Shown here: positions 46,455 through 57,657 of the stretch, in pieces
Position numbering within the stretch: position 1 is the first letter of the stretch
Layout: each line of letters opens with the position of its first letter
Assembly: GCA_029378245.1 (NCBI GenBank)
Contig: JARKIF010000009.1
Location: forward strand, 310,001-374,000
DNA length: 64,000 nt
Source: Roridomyces roridus
Taxonomy: Eukaryota; Basidiomycota; Agaricomycetes; Agaricales; Mycenaceae
Direction: 5' to 3'
Position numbers and translations under genes: made by a program
The notes under the pieces: model-generated
Seen by the model: the letters and a program-made list of their open reading frames with translations, nothing else
What the model was told of the DNA's origin: nothing
Databases searched by the model: none

Positions 46455-47897
46455 GGGGATGCAGTGCGCTGGCATGCGGAGGGCGGAGCATGTTCGGGTG
46501 GCGCGGGTAGTCATTTATGCAATTATGTCTTGCAAAGGTATCAAAGACATGTCTGTTGTCGACAAGAGACGACACACAGGAAATGAGAGCTGGAGGTGCA
46601 AGTGCGAAGCAGCCCAAAGTGTCGCGTATAAAGCGTGAGATATTCTATCGTCTTCGAGTAAACGTCCACGAGGATATTAGTGGGATGCCTGGAAGTGTGT
46701 TGCGCGTCGAGGAGATAGATTACCGCCCAGGGTTTCGCGGATGGTGGCGGTTTGGAACAAGTCCAAATCAACACACGTGATGTGACTGCGGACTTGCACG
46801 TGCGGTGATCAGGCTCCTTGGCCTCCACTTTGATGATTCCCTTCCATCCCACTCGCCGGGAATCATCTCTTCATCAACTCAGCTCTATTAGACTGCTTTC
46901 GTCGAACCGGAACCGACCACAATTATGTTACTTGGATTGAAACCTCGGACGCTGTTGGCCGACTCGGTTCCTCTCGGGCAGATTCCTACGCTAATCTGTG
47001 CTAATCAAGCTCACAAGTCCCGGGCCCTCGAGCGAAGCGATGCGTTCGAGTCCCCGATGTTTCCGACTCTTGGTCCTGACATCACAAACCGACATCATCG
47101 ACCTTGGTCCCTTGATGCCTTTCCGCGACTCGTTTGGCTCAGAATCCGAGGCTTACGAGCTCGTCATCGCAGGTCATCCGAGCTCAATGCATGCCCAAAA
47201 CTTGCCCGAAACGGCGGCGGCAAAACCGTTCCTTCAGTTGCACTGCCCAGTCGACTTTTTGTCTCAGCAGCTCAGTCGGCATGAATGCATAACGGCCCAT
47301 CGCTTGACGCGGTACGGATTGATGCGGCGTGGAATGTCTCCCAGCCTTCAGCGCCCTTATGACCTGGTCTCCGGAAACCCTGACGTAGTACCGACATGGC
47401 CATGCTCTATGCTACACTAACACCTGGCATCTCTCCGGCGCTCGAATTGATTCATATCTTCTTCATCCTACACTCCCTGGTCTCTTCCCTTCTCGTCCCC
47501 TGTATACAGCCTTTTACGGTACTGGCCGGTAGCGCTCTGTCTGCATCATTCCCGGCGCCTCAAGCTGACAGACTGAACACTGCTTGCTTCACGGGAACGG
47601 CCCATCTGTTCCTGCTGAGATGTGTGGCAGATCCATCATCAAGGGGAACCCAAATTCTTACTTTTTCCAGCCGAGGTCCCGCTTCTTTGACGCCTTTCCC
47701 TCACTGTCCTTTTCCCTTTCATTTTTTTTTTCGCTTTATCATCCCTACTTGTCACCCTCCTTCCGCCACCTCCTGCTGTGTTCGTCTGACACGAGATTCG
47801 GTGCTCGCTGACATCTGCCACAATCGGGGCTATAACCATCATTCCTTACGCTGCTCCACCGGAAACGCGTCAGTATATCTAGGCACGCGCTCAACGC
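46455..47897. other. intergenic, no gene recognised
   Basis: Open frames up to 170 residues exist on the plus strand (46925-47908) but have low complexity, no domains and poor codon character. The last 250 bp before 47898 are strongly pyrimidine-rich (tttccctttcattttttttt), which fits a promoter for the next gene. Confidence 0.5.
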
Positions 47898-48909
47898 ATG
47901 AGCACTAGCGTCCCGCCCCCATCCCCATCCCCCACCCCTTCCCCTGCCTCAAAAACATCGTCACCTCTCGTCATCCCAATAGCCGTCTCTGTCCTCTTTG
48001 CCGTCCTCCTCCTCGCGTGCCTCATGTTTATAAGCCTGTACCTCCGACGTCGCAACAAGCAACGGAGCCGCAAAGGGGCACAGGTGCGGGCGGGCGAGAC
48101 TGTCTCGCGTACGCACCCCGCCGCCCTCATGATCACGCCAGCCGAAGGGAATGGGACCCCACGATTCGGTGCGTGCTACACATCGTTTCTATGCTGACGT
48201 TTACTCATACGCCTGTCCAGTGCACACTCCTGGAACAAACATGCGCATCGCTAACCGCCGCGCTGACGGGGGCTGGGAGTTTTCCGACCCCCGTGCCCCG
48301 TTTACGCCATCTATCGTAGAGGCTCGGGATAGATCACCTCCACGGGCCTACTCGCCTTATTCGCACTACGACACCCCGAGGAGCAGCACCTCGGACCTTC
48401 TACCACCGACGACGGCTGCCAGCGGGTCGCCGTGGGGTGCCCTCAAGACACCTCGCACGGCGGACTCGGATTCGTCTGCAGCGCCGTGGCGTGTCGTCTC
48501 CCCAGCGCCTTCCACCGCACGCTCTGCCTTTCTCCCCATTCCCCCACCGTCAGGAGGGCGCGACTCGACAGACTCGTTCCTCGACCTCGATGCTGATGAC
48601 TCGCGGCAGGCCACTTCCTCGTCGACACGGAGGAGCCCGTTGTCGCCCCCGGCACGGGTACACAGTCCTGCACGTGATCGAATACCATCGCCTTCCCCTG
48701 CTCTCCCGTCTGCCTCTGCGCATCCACAGAGTCATCTGCGCCCGCCACGTGCGCGTGCCGTGACACCCGAGTCGGATGCACTGATGACACCCGCTGCCCG
48801 AGCCAAAGCTGCCGAATCGCGTGCGGCGCGGGCTATTCGCGCTGGGTATGACAGCGTCGATCGGTACTCTGAGTACGCGCAGCAAGACGAGGGGCTGCCT
48901 GCGTATTGA
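47898..48909 (+). CDS. single-pass membrane protein with Ser/Pro-rich cytoplasmic tail
   Basis: Two exons (intron 48169-48220) encode 319 residues. A short Ser/Pro-rich N-terminus without signal peptide precedes one transmembrane helix (LVIPIAVSVLFAVLLLACLMFISLYL region, residues about 24-49), then basic RRRNKQRSRK. The remaining 250 residues are disordered, rich in Ser, Pro, Thr and Arg (SPPRAYSPYSHYDTPRSS, PLSPPARVHSPARDRIP). By the positive-inside rule the long tail is cytoplasmic. This layout recalls Agaricomycete proteins with an outer Ser/Thr segment and an intracellular tail, but no function can be given. Confidence 0.72.
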
Positions 48910-49930
48910 CCTCGTCTGTCTTCGTTTATCGTGGGGGTTGACCATCGAGTTGTGATGCTCTATTTATCTTGCAACATTTGTATCGTATAGCATTCATTAA
49001 ATCGGAGCTCTCGTGCGACGAGGCTTGTATTTTGAGGGCCCAGACTTACAGGGACAAGGAGAGGGCGATGAAGACTTCAAGAGCCCTGCCCTGATGCACT
49101 GTGCAGATGCCGCATGCGTTTGCGGCCGGCCTGTCCGAAGAGGGTATCAATTATCTCTTTTACAGACCCTCGACGAGCCGAAAGCGCCGCGAGGTATCAA
49201 GAGAGGTACACAAGGCAAGTGTTGGTCACATCGACCTCAGGCCTCAGGACTGACGGGAGGCTCTCGGCTACCACGCGCAACCACGTGACCATTCCTCCTT
49301 GACTCCGTGTTACTCCCCTGCACACAGCGAAACGCAAACCCCGATGCCGAAACGCCATTTCTCTGGGTGCTTCTCTGCGACTTCGTGCTTCTGTAAGTAG
49401 CGTAGATCTGACGGACAGCATTGCGCGGCTAGGCTTCTTTCGGGACACACTCTGTACTCTTGCGGTACTCATAAGCCGCCCACGGTTCTCCCACTTGGAA
49501 GTTGGCTCACCACCATTCGAATGAGTGGATGTCAATGAACCCCTTTTCACAACTTCGCTTCTTCAAGTTGAAATCACGACAAGAACGATCTTGGGCCAGT
49601 ATAACGGCTACTGTGCTGTCGATGGCAGTAGCGTCCTTCTAGCGCTCACGGTGCCGTCATCCTCCTCGGACTGGACGCGTTAGAGCACGTTACAAAGGTC
49701 GCTCTTTCGCTGTACTTGTTCACCGAAAAAAAAATGGAACGTGCTACGAGCTATTGTTTTCTGTCCATTTAATCGGCACCGAGGGGGGCGAGAACAGCAG
49801 GCGAGAACAGTGGCCGAATAACGCGCGGAACGCAGGTATCTGACAGCAAATAAGATGGCCTCTAGCTCTTCTTTTGTGAACCTTCTGCGGGTAAGTGCCC
49901 GCCTCGCTCACTGCTACCACGTCCTGCTTC
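48910..49930. other. intergenic, 5' flank of family B copy 2
   Basis: From about 49260 on, blocks are repeated in the 5' flank of copy 3: CCACGTGACCAT (49283 and 52285), CCTTCTA.CGCTCACG (about 49634 and 52539), AGTGGCCGAATAACGC (about 49807 and 52730). The two genes were duplicated with roughly 600 bp of upstream DNA. CACGTG is a possible bHLH site. Confidence 0.5.
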
Positions 49931-52027
49931 ATGCAAAACCACTCCAAGGAGCATTTTGTTGAGGAGACAGGGGAATTCTTCGCTACAAGATATACCAGGT
50001 GCGTCCAACGATGTCCCACTCGAATGGCTACTGAGCCCTTGCAGGCGTGTCGTCAGGCCGCTCACCATTATCGTCGGACAACTTGCCTTTGTCGCTCTCG
50101 TGCTGACATTCCTCTTGGCAATACACGCGCGAGGCTATCTCCTCCCACCCCGTGTCTTTAGATTGAACTCCCCGTATCCCCAGTACCAGGCGTCATACAC
50201 TTATGCGGTGACGCTCGTATCCCACCTACTCGCCTTGGCTTCCTCCTAGTGCGTGCTGGTTGTAATCTTCCTCCTTTATTAACATGTCCTAGTCTATTCT
50301 CCCAGGCAGTGTTGTATCTAATGCAGGTCTATTTCGCGGAGCCAATGTCGGTCGCAGCCGTCGGGTTTTGGGTTTCTCTTTCAAAGAGAGATTTGATCTT
50401 CGAACGGCGACAGACCATGTGGGTTCTGACTTGCGCTGCCATTTTCTTCGCGTCGGCGAATCTGACATCCAGTTGGACTGCGCTTTTGACGCCCACTGAC
50501 ATCGTTATACACACTCCGCTCAATGGCAGCGAGATAGACCTGTCCAGCCCCCTCTTCAATGATGAGCACCGGTTCCAAGAGATCTGGAATGGCACCAATG
50601 GGATCGAGACTTGGCGTACGTTCGAATACTTCATCTGTCGCTTGCGTTCTAACGAACCCAGTCAAATCTTTCCGTTCTGTCACCAGCAATAGCGGTGCGA
50701 TTAGCGCCGACTCCAACATTGGTCTCGATTTCGGCAACTGGACTTACTTTGGGACGGGTACCACCAGGGGAATTTTACCTGCAGACTACAGCGACCCCGG
50801 CGCCCCTCACTCAACTTGGCTCGTCACGTCCAACACCAAGCGCCTTCCGCCCATTGGCAGTGGTGAAGACCCCGACCGTAGTATCACCATGACTCAACAA
50901 GGACTCTTCGCCGATGTTTCTTGCAAACACCGGCACCTCGACGAAAAAACCAACCCGCCGCTCTCCAGGAATAGAACTCATGTTGATCTGCCCGCGCTAA
51001 ATGGTCAGGAGCCGTATCATGTCCTCTCGATAGCTTCTGTGTGTCCCAACGGCAAACCAGGTACGCGCTTCACCCTCTATTTGGAATCGGGCATCTTATC
51101 TTATTTAGTGCACACGGACATGATAACCAGCTCCCTCACATATGACACGATAGGCGCCCTCAGCTGTTTCGATGTAACCCATTTCAGTATGAATAACGCT
51201 CTTTTGCCTGCTAGTCAACTCACTGACCGCGTTCTAGCCGTACTCATCGACTTGTCAGGCAAATACGGCAACAGCTCGATGGTCTGTACCGTCATCCCCC
51301 AGATAATGAAGTTGGACGTCACCTACTTCTTGGATGCCCGAATCATCTATTACGACTCGGACGATGAGCCAACGCAAATCGAGCCGGCCCACCCATGGGT
51401 TTTGTTTGCCGCCATGCAGTCCATCAACGACGCGTTCAAATACGGGCAGACTGCAGCAGGGAATGTCATCGGCGATACTCTCTTCGTGGACTTCGATAGC
51501 GAGCATGTCAAACTGGCAACTCCGCAACTTATGGCGCGTCAATTCATATCCGACCTCTATCTCCCTTGCTAAAAGATTGATCACAGGAATCATACCTGGC
51601 TGGAGTTGTATCCTTCACCGGAACCGCCATGAAATCCCGGCTCGCGAGCAAGAACGGTAGTTTCGTTCACGAGCCTCCCGCTGACTTGGTGCGCAATATC
51701 AACGGCACCTTGTCCACGCCCTGCACCGGATGGAAGAATCACTTGAAGCCCTACTTGATGCTCCTCCCGATCATGTTAGTCGCCTTTGCATCCATCGCTC
51801 TCGTCGTCTTTGCCGAGTATAAGAGCGGATTCAAGGGCATTCCCTCAGAACATGCAGATTTTAATCCGGCCAACCCAATGCAGCTTATGGCTGCTGCGTC
51901 GGCTGGGGGCATGCCCGATGCATTTGGTGGATTATCGGAAGAGGGTATCAAGAGAGCCAAAAGGAAACGGTTGCAGCTCGGAAATGTTGATGGAAGGATT
52001 GGACTCTGCGATGTGCACGCCGGCTGA
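49931..52027 (+). CDS. membrane protein with large ectodomain, family B copy 2
   Basis: Six exons (introns 49999-50044, 50249-50292, 50616-50661, 51061-51108, 51486-51586) give 603 residues. Start MQNHSKEHFVEE. N-terminal helices: PLTIIVGQLAFVALVLTFL, AVTLVSHLLALASS, FSQAVLYLMQVYF and WVLTCAAIFFASANL, with the conserved cytoplasmic-type loop SLSKRDLIFERRQ. Ectodomain: PLNGSEIDLSSPLFND, IWNGTNGIETW, QQGLFADVSC, IASVCPNG, GNSSMVCTV. C-terminal helix MLLPIMLVAFASIALVVF and the tail FKGIPSEHADFNPANP, SAGGMPDAFGGL. Closest to copy 3. Function unknown; the ectodomain with conserved cysteines suggests a cell-surface or secretory-pathway role. Confidence 0.82.
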
Positions 52028-52855
52028 TAGTTTTTGGTATAATGTCCATCTCAACTGCATTGATCGCACCGACGGGCTGCAATGGCCGCATCCTGGATAT
52101 TGGCCAATCCGTATCGGTTGAACGTTCCAAATATCTATGCATTTGGAATAATCAAAGCTTGCACTCAGGTTGTAATTACCTTGTCTATTATGGACCAGGA
52201 ACTGCGTAACAGCAGTAAGTACCTCGGGTGGACGATTTCATGTATTTAACACGAACGTCGTAGGAAAAAAAATTAGACTACTACCACGTGACCATGAATC
52301 CTTCTTATTACTCTTATCTGTCTTCTTCTCAGTGCTTCTAGATCTGCACCGGTTGACGCGGCTTGAACAGGCTTTTTCGCAACGCACTCAGCTCTCGAGT
52401 CGTCCTCCCACTATGCTCACCAGCACAGTGGCTATCGGATTGAGTCTAGGAACCCTACTTCAGAGTTTAAATCACGGTGAGAACGATCTTCTACGTTGTA
52501 TACTCACGGCGACCTGTTCTCCTGATGGAAGTGGCGCCCTTCTAATGCTCACGAGTCACGGTGATCCTCGGAGCTTCTGGAACGTCTCCACTAGTAGGAC
52601 ACCTTGCGGCACGTAAAAGGCTCCCTCCCTCTTTCCCTGTACTTACTCAACGAAAGAAGGACTACTGGAATGAGCCGCGAGCCATCTTTTGACTTATCTG
52701 CGCCAGGAGGGCCAACGCGCGAGGACAACAGTGGCCGAATAACGCTCGGAACGACGGGATACATGGCAGCCTGCAGGTGTCTGTTCGGAAAGAAGACGCC
52801 CTCTTCCTTGATAAACGTTTCGCTAGGAAAGTGCCCGCCTTGCCCACTGCGACCC
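52028..52855. other. intergenic, 5' flank of family B copy 3
   Basis: Holds the duplicated upstream blocks described for copy 2 (CCACGTGACCAT at 52285). No independent gene recognised; frames here that overlap the first exon are out of register with it. Confidence 0.45.
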
Positions 52856-54906
52856 ATGCAAGACTCCTCCAAGGAGCAACTGGTTGAGGAGCCCGGGACT
52901 CTCGTCGCCGCAAGATATTCACGGTACGTCCAACGACTCCTGCCACATGAATGGACACTGAGATCTTGCAGGCGTGTCGTCAGGCCGCTTACCATTATCG
53001 TCGGACAACTTGCCTTTGTCGCTCTCGTACTCGCATTCCTCTTGGCAATACACGCGCGAGGCTATCTCCTCCCGCCCCGTGTCTTTGGATTAAACGCGAA
53101 CGCCGGGTACCCCGAGTATCAAGCGTATGTTTATGTGACATTCGTATCCCACCTACTCAGCATGGCGTCCTCCTAGTGCGTGCTGCTCGTAATCTTTCTC
53201 GTCCCTGTCACATGTCGTAGTCTGTTCTCCCAGGCAGTGTTGTATCTAATGCAGATCTATTTGGCGGAGCCATTGCCGGTGGCACTCATCGGGATTTGGC
53301 TCTCTCTTTCCAAGAGAAGGCTGATCTTCGAACGGCGGCGGGTCATGTGGGCTCTGACTTGCGCGGCCATTTTCTTCGCGTCGACCAGTCTGACACCCAG
53401 TTGGACCTCGCTTTTGACTCCCACTGTGATCGTTATACGTACTCCGCTCAATGGCAGTGAGATAGACCTGTCCAGCCCCCTCTTCAACGATAAACGTCGG
53501 TTCCAAGAGATCTGGAATGGTACCAACGGGATCGACACTTGGCGTACGTTTGAATACTTCATCTGTCGCTTGCGTTTCCGATAAACTTTAGTCAAATCCT
53601 TTCGTTCCGTCACCAGCAATGGCGGTGCGATCAGCGCCGACTCCAACATTGGTCTCGATTTCGGCAACTGGACTTACTTTGGGACGGGTACCACCAGGGG
53701 AATTTTACCCGTCGACTACAGCGACGCCGGCGCCCCTCACCCAACCTGGCTCATCACGTCCAACACCGAGCGCCTTCCGCCGATTGGCAGTGATGAAGAC
53801 CCCGACCGTAGTATCAGAATGACTCAACAAGGCCTCTCCGCCAATGTTTCTTGCAAACACCCGCACCTCGACGGAAAAACCAACCTGCCGCTCGCCTTGA
53901 ACAGAACTCAAGTTAATCTCCCCGCGTTGAATGGTCTGAAGCTGCCGTATAATGTCGTCTCGATAGCTGCCGTCTGTCCCAACGGCGAACGAGGTATGTG
54001 GTTCACACCAAGTTCTTGGGATCAGGAATCTTACCTTGCTTAGTGCAAACGGACACGATAACCAGTTCCCTCACGTACGACACGATAGGCGCCCTCAGCT
54101 GTTTCAGCTCCAATGAAATCGATTTCAGTATGGACGACGCTCTTTTGCCTATTAGCAACTCCACTCACCGGGTTCTAGTCGTACTCATCGACTTGTCCGG
54201 CAAATACGGGAACAACTCTATGGTCTGCATCGTTACCCCCAAGACAATGGAGTTCAAAGTTATCTATGACCTGGATGAGCAAATTGTCCATTACTCACAC
54301 TCGCACGATGAGCCGACGCAAATCGAGCCCGCCCACCCATGGCTCTCCTTTGACGTCATGCAGTCCATCAACGACGCGTTCAACTACGGGCAGACTGCAG
54401 GCGGGAATGTCATCGGCGATACTCTCTTCGTGAATTTCGATAATATCCGAACTCTACCTCCTTGCTAATTAACGGATTGGTCGCAGGAATCATACCTCGC
54501 TGGCGTGGCATCCTTCACCGCAACGGCCATGAAATCCAGGCTCGCAAGCAGGGACGGGAGTTTCATCAACGAGCCTCCCCGCGCATTGCACACGACCTGC
54601 ATCGGATGGAAGAAACACGAATTCAAGCACTACTTGATGCTCCTCCCGATCTTGCTAGTCGCCCTTGCGTCCATCGCTCTCGTCGTCTTTGCCGAGTATA
54701 AAAGCGGATTCAAGGGCATTCCCTCAGAACATGTGCATTTCAATCCGGGAAATCCACTGCATATCATGGAGGCGGCGGCGGCTGGGGGCATGCCCGATGC
54801 GTTTGGCGGGTTGTCGGAGCAGGGTATCAAGAGAGGAAAAAATAAACAAGTGCAGCTAGGGAATGTTGATGGAAAGATCGGGTTCTGTGATGTGCACGCC
54901 GGCTGA
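52856..54906 (+). CDS. membrane protein with large ectodomain, family B copy 3
   Basis: Six exons (introns 52924-52971, 53176-53220, 53544-53591, 53994-54043, 54430-54486) give 600 residues. Start MQDSSKEQLVEE. Features match copy 2 closely: PLTIIVGQLAFVALVLAFL, SLSKRRLIFERRR, LTCAAIFFASTSL, PLNGSEIDLSSPLFND, CKHPHLDGKTNLP, GNNSMVCIVTP, MLLPILLVALASIALVVF and the tail GGMPDAFGGLSEQGIK. The last intron is 57 nt here but about 100 nt in copies 1 and 2, which supports the donor directly after GDxLF in all three. High similarity to copy 2 across exons and flank shows a recent duplication. Confidence 0.82.
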
Positions 54907-54963
54907 TTTTCTTTTTGGTGAGATCGGACTGGTGATATTTTTTGGTACTGCCTTGAAGTAACT

Positions 54964-56240
54964 TCATATCATTTGCACTATAATGTCCATCCCTGCATTT
55001 ACCAAAGACCGCACCGCATCCTGAAGATCCTCCACCACTTCGTCATCGACATCCCGAAAGAATAGATGGAACGACTCGAGCTTCGCCACTCCGTCGAGCC
55101 GCCCATCCCACCTGTTCGCGAGCATGTCGGCAAGCGCGGAAACGCTCAGGTCAACACCGACGTCTCTAAGCGTCAACTTGCGAACGGCCGGCAAGAAGGT
55201 GCCGTCGGTGCGGAGGAGCTCGATCAGATCATCCGGGTCGGAGTCTGGCCACTCGCTATTCCAGTAGGTCACTTCCACCTCGGAGACGGAGGGCGCCGCC
55301 CGAAGGCACGCAATGGTAGCTTCTGGCTCCATGAGTTCGAGGTGGATCGAAGCGAGGGGCCATTCGCATCTGAGGCCCAAGTCTCGGAAGCGGTGAACAG
55401 CATCGTGCTCGAGAGCCGAGAGCACCATGGTTTTTAGGGTGGGCAGGGTGAGGTAGTCGAGTAGATGGCCCTGACGGTCGTAATGGAATTTTAGGGTATG
55501 CAGCTCCGGGAAGGTGAGCCGCGGCTGCGTCGTTTCACCCTGCCTGGACGGCGTGCTGATGCAGAGACGTTGGAGGTTCGGAGTCTGGGTGAGAATATCC
55601 AACGATGTGGGCAGTTCTTGATGACAGAGCTCCAAGGACGTGATTTGGATCCAAGGAACGGATATCTGGGGCGAGACGCGGCGAGGAGCTCGAGATGACG
55701 GAGAAGAGGAGCGTCCCCCAGCGAAATGACTGCCTCTTCACTCCTGTGCTCGTTATCCTCCAAATTCACGACAGAAAGGCTCCGCAGAAGAGGGAGATGC
55801 TGGGGAGTGCCAATTTGGAAAGGGTTCGAAGGGAAGATGGGGAACCGGATGGTCCTCCACTGGTCCGAGTGCTGGCACAAGAGCGAAAACAGGGCCGTGA
55901 AAGCCTGGTGGTGGGCCCTGAAAATCGCACGTCGAGCGGATGCTTGGCGCGCGCTCAACTATCGTTGGAGGAGCTCCAGCAGGTTCTCTAGACGCGACGC
56001 CATGAGGAAGGCAGGAATAGATACGGATGGACGACCATAAGGATGGACAGCCCAGGCATACTGTTGCGCCAGCGGCGACATACACTCGCTAGTGTCAAAG
56101 GGCCGTGACCGGGAATATCCGGCTGCCCCAACATGAGGGTCTTCACACAATTGTGAGAAGATGAGCGCAGAGTGATTTCTGGGTGGTAACTGAGGACGTC
56201 GTATGTGCGGCCAGACGCTGGCAGACTATGGAGGGTGTCC
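54964..56240 (-). pseudogene. F-box/LRR-like protein remnant
   Basis: Minus strand. Pieces of one protein lie in order in different frames: F-box head (PEITLRSSSHNC, GPLTLASVCRRWRN), GCPSLWSSIRI, LENLLELLQR then a TAG, HHQAFTALFSLLCQHSDQWR, LPLLRSLSVVNLEDNEH, and a 220-codon LRR tail (SLDILTQTPNLQRLCIS, LPTLKTMVLSALEHDAV, AVRKLTLRDVGVDLS) ending at 54964. I count at least four frame changes and one stop, none explained by introns. It is not a close relative of family C but belongs to the wider Agaricomycete F-box group (WRN...PSLWSSI motif). Functionally dead as read. Confidence 0.75.
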
Positions 56241-56471
56241 ATCAACGTGGCGTAATGAAGGGCGGAAAACAACGGGATTTGGGCCAAATTTGGGGCGGCT
56301 GCTGGCAGTGATTGGGTGACGGCCTGTGACGGCACCGTCGTTCTGCCTCCATCGTTCAACGTTCAAGCTTCCATAGCCGGGCAATTTTATATTCTCGTAC
56401 ATGGGTATCTTGGTAGGCATTGCTATCGACGTGTATAAAAACAAGCGTAGAAAAAGGGCGCGCCACAGACC

Positions 56472-57657
56472 TCAGGCGCGAGCCTTTCGAGGGCTGCAAC
56501 GACGTTGTGTAGTCGGCGCATCCGACGAGGAAGGCGCCAATGATACGACAACCTTCTTCCTACGACCCCCCGATGGCTCCGCATTCGACTTGGCCTTACC
56601 CTTCTTCGACGTACGTTTCTTCCCGCACCGGGCAGAAGAAGTCTTGGACTCGGCTGCTTGCCTGGCCGCCTCCGCCCTCTCCTGGGCAGACTTGCGTTTC
56701 CGTGTCCTCTTCAGACCTCCGCGTGAGACGTCGAGGCCCCACAGAAATCCTCTACCACCAAAGGTTGGCGGTCGGATTATTTTGACAAAGCTGGCTTGGA
56801 AAGAGAGCGCATGTCGTATGGAAGACTACACAATCGAAATCAAAATGGATAATTGGTGCAGAAAGTGGTGCATAGCTCACCTGCCACGCCTCGTACGTAC
56901 TCAAACCGGGGAATCGTTCGACCAAGGCATCGCGGATCCCACCGAGGGTGAGCACCTTGTGTGGACTGGAATATATCGCCACGGCTACGGCGATATACAG
57001 CTTACACACTGGTTGGCCCCGTGCATTTTCAGCCAGAGACTCGAGGTTGACAGTGGAGCCTCGAGGAATGTTGAGATGATCGCAAAGGTGATTGCCTGCA
57101 TCAATGGGACGATAGGTGTTGAGTGGAATCGCCAGCTTGTAATTTGGAGCTGCTGCGATTTGCGACATGTCGTCCAGGTCTTGAAGTCCTTCCTCTTCGT
57201 CAGACAGGTACTAGACAATCTCGATAAGTGACGCATCGTCGAAATGGGATGTGCTTACCTCGGGGGAGTTGAGGTCGAATTGTGGCGAAGGCGGCATCGG
57301 ATTGGACGATGACATCAACAACGACGTGGAGGGGTAGTTGTTGTACTGGTAATAGATGTCGTGCCGGTTGAAGCTGCTCATGGCGTGGTCGTAGCCCAGC
57401 AGCGGTCCATCATAACCCGAGGCCGCCACAGCGGTATGATAACTCGGACACAAGGGAACGGAGCCCCCTTGCATCCCCGCATCCATGAACGAAAACCGTG
57501 GTGTCAAAAGCCGGGAAACGCTCGAATCGGGCGTCTGAGGACCGGGGGTGGAAGCGGGGGATATCGTCGAGTCGGGCGTGAGAGGCCCCGAACAAATAAA
57601 GTCCTGGTCCAGGTGCACCCATTGTCGGAGATGGAGGTCGTTGTCCTGAGTTCCCAT
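56472..57657 (-). CDS. divergent forkhead transcription factor
   Basis: Minus strand, three exons (introns, genomic, 57211-57258 and 56826-56880), 360 residues. The N-terminal 150 residues are Ser/Pro-rich. A forkhead domain follows: HLNIPRGSTVNLESL leads in, KLYIAVAVAIYSSPHKVLTLGGIRDALVERFPGL corresponds to helices 1-2, the recognition helix reads SSIRHALSFQASF, and the wing ends GGRGFLWGLDVS. The rest is a basic nuclear-type tail (RGGLKRTRKRKSAQER, KKRTSKKGKAKS). The usual RHNLS of the recognition helix is RHALS here, so the Asn that contacts DNA in the family is missing. Position of the second intron just before the recognition helix also supports the model. Confidence 0.82.

Noticed and set aside
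47020..47070. tRNA-like GTTCGAGTCC near 47040
   Set aside because: No matching T-stem, acceptor stem or A box around it.
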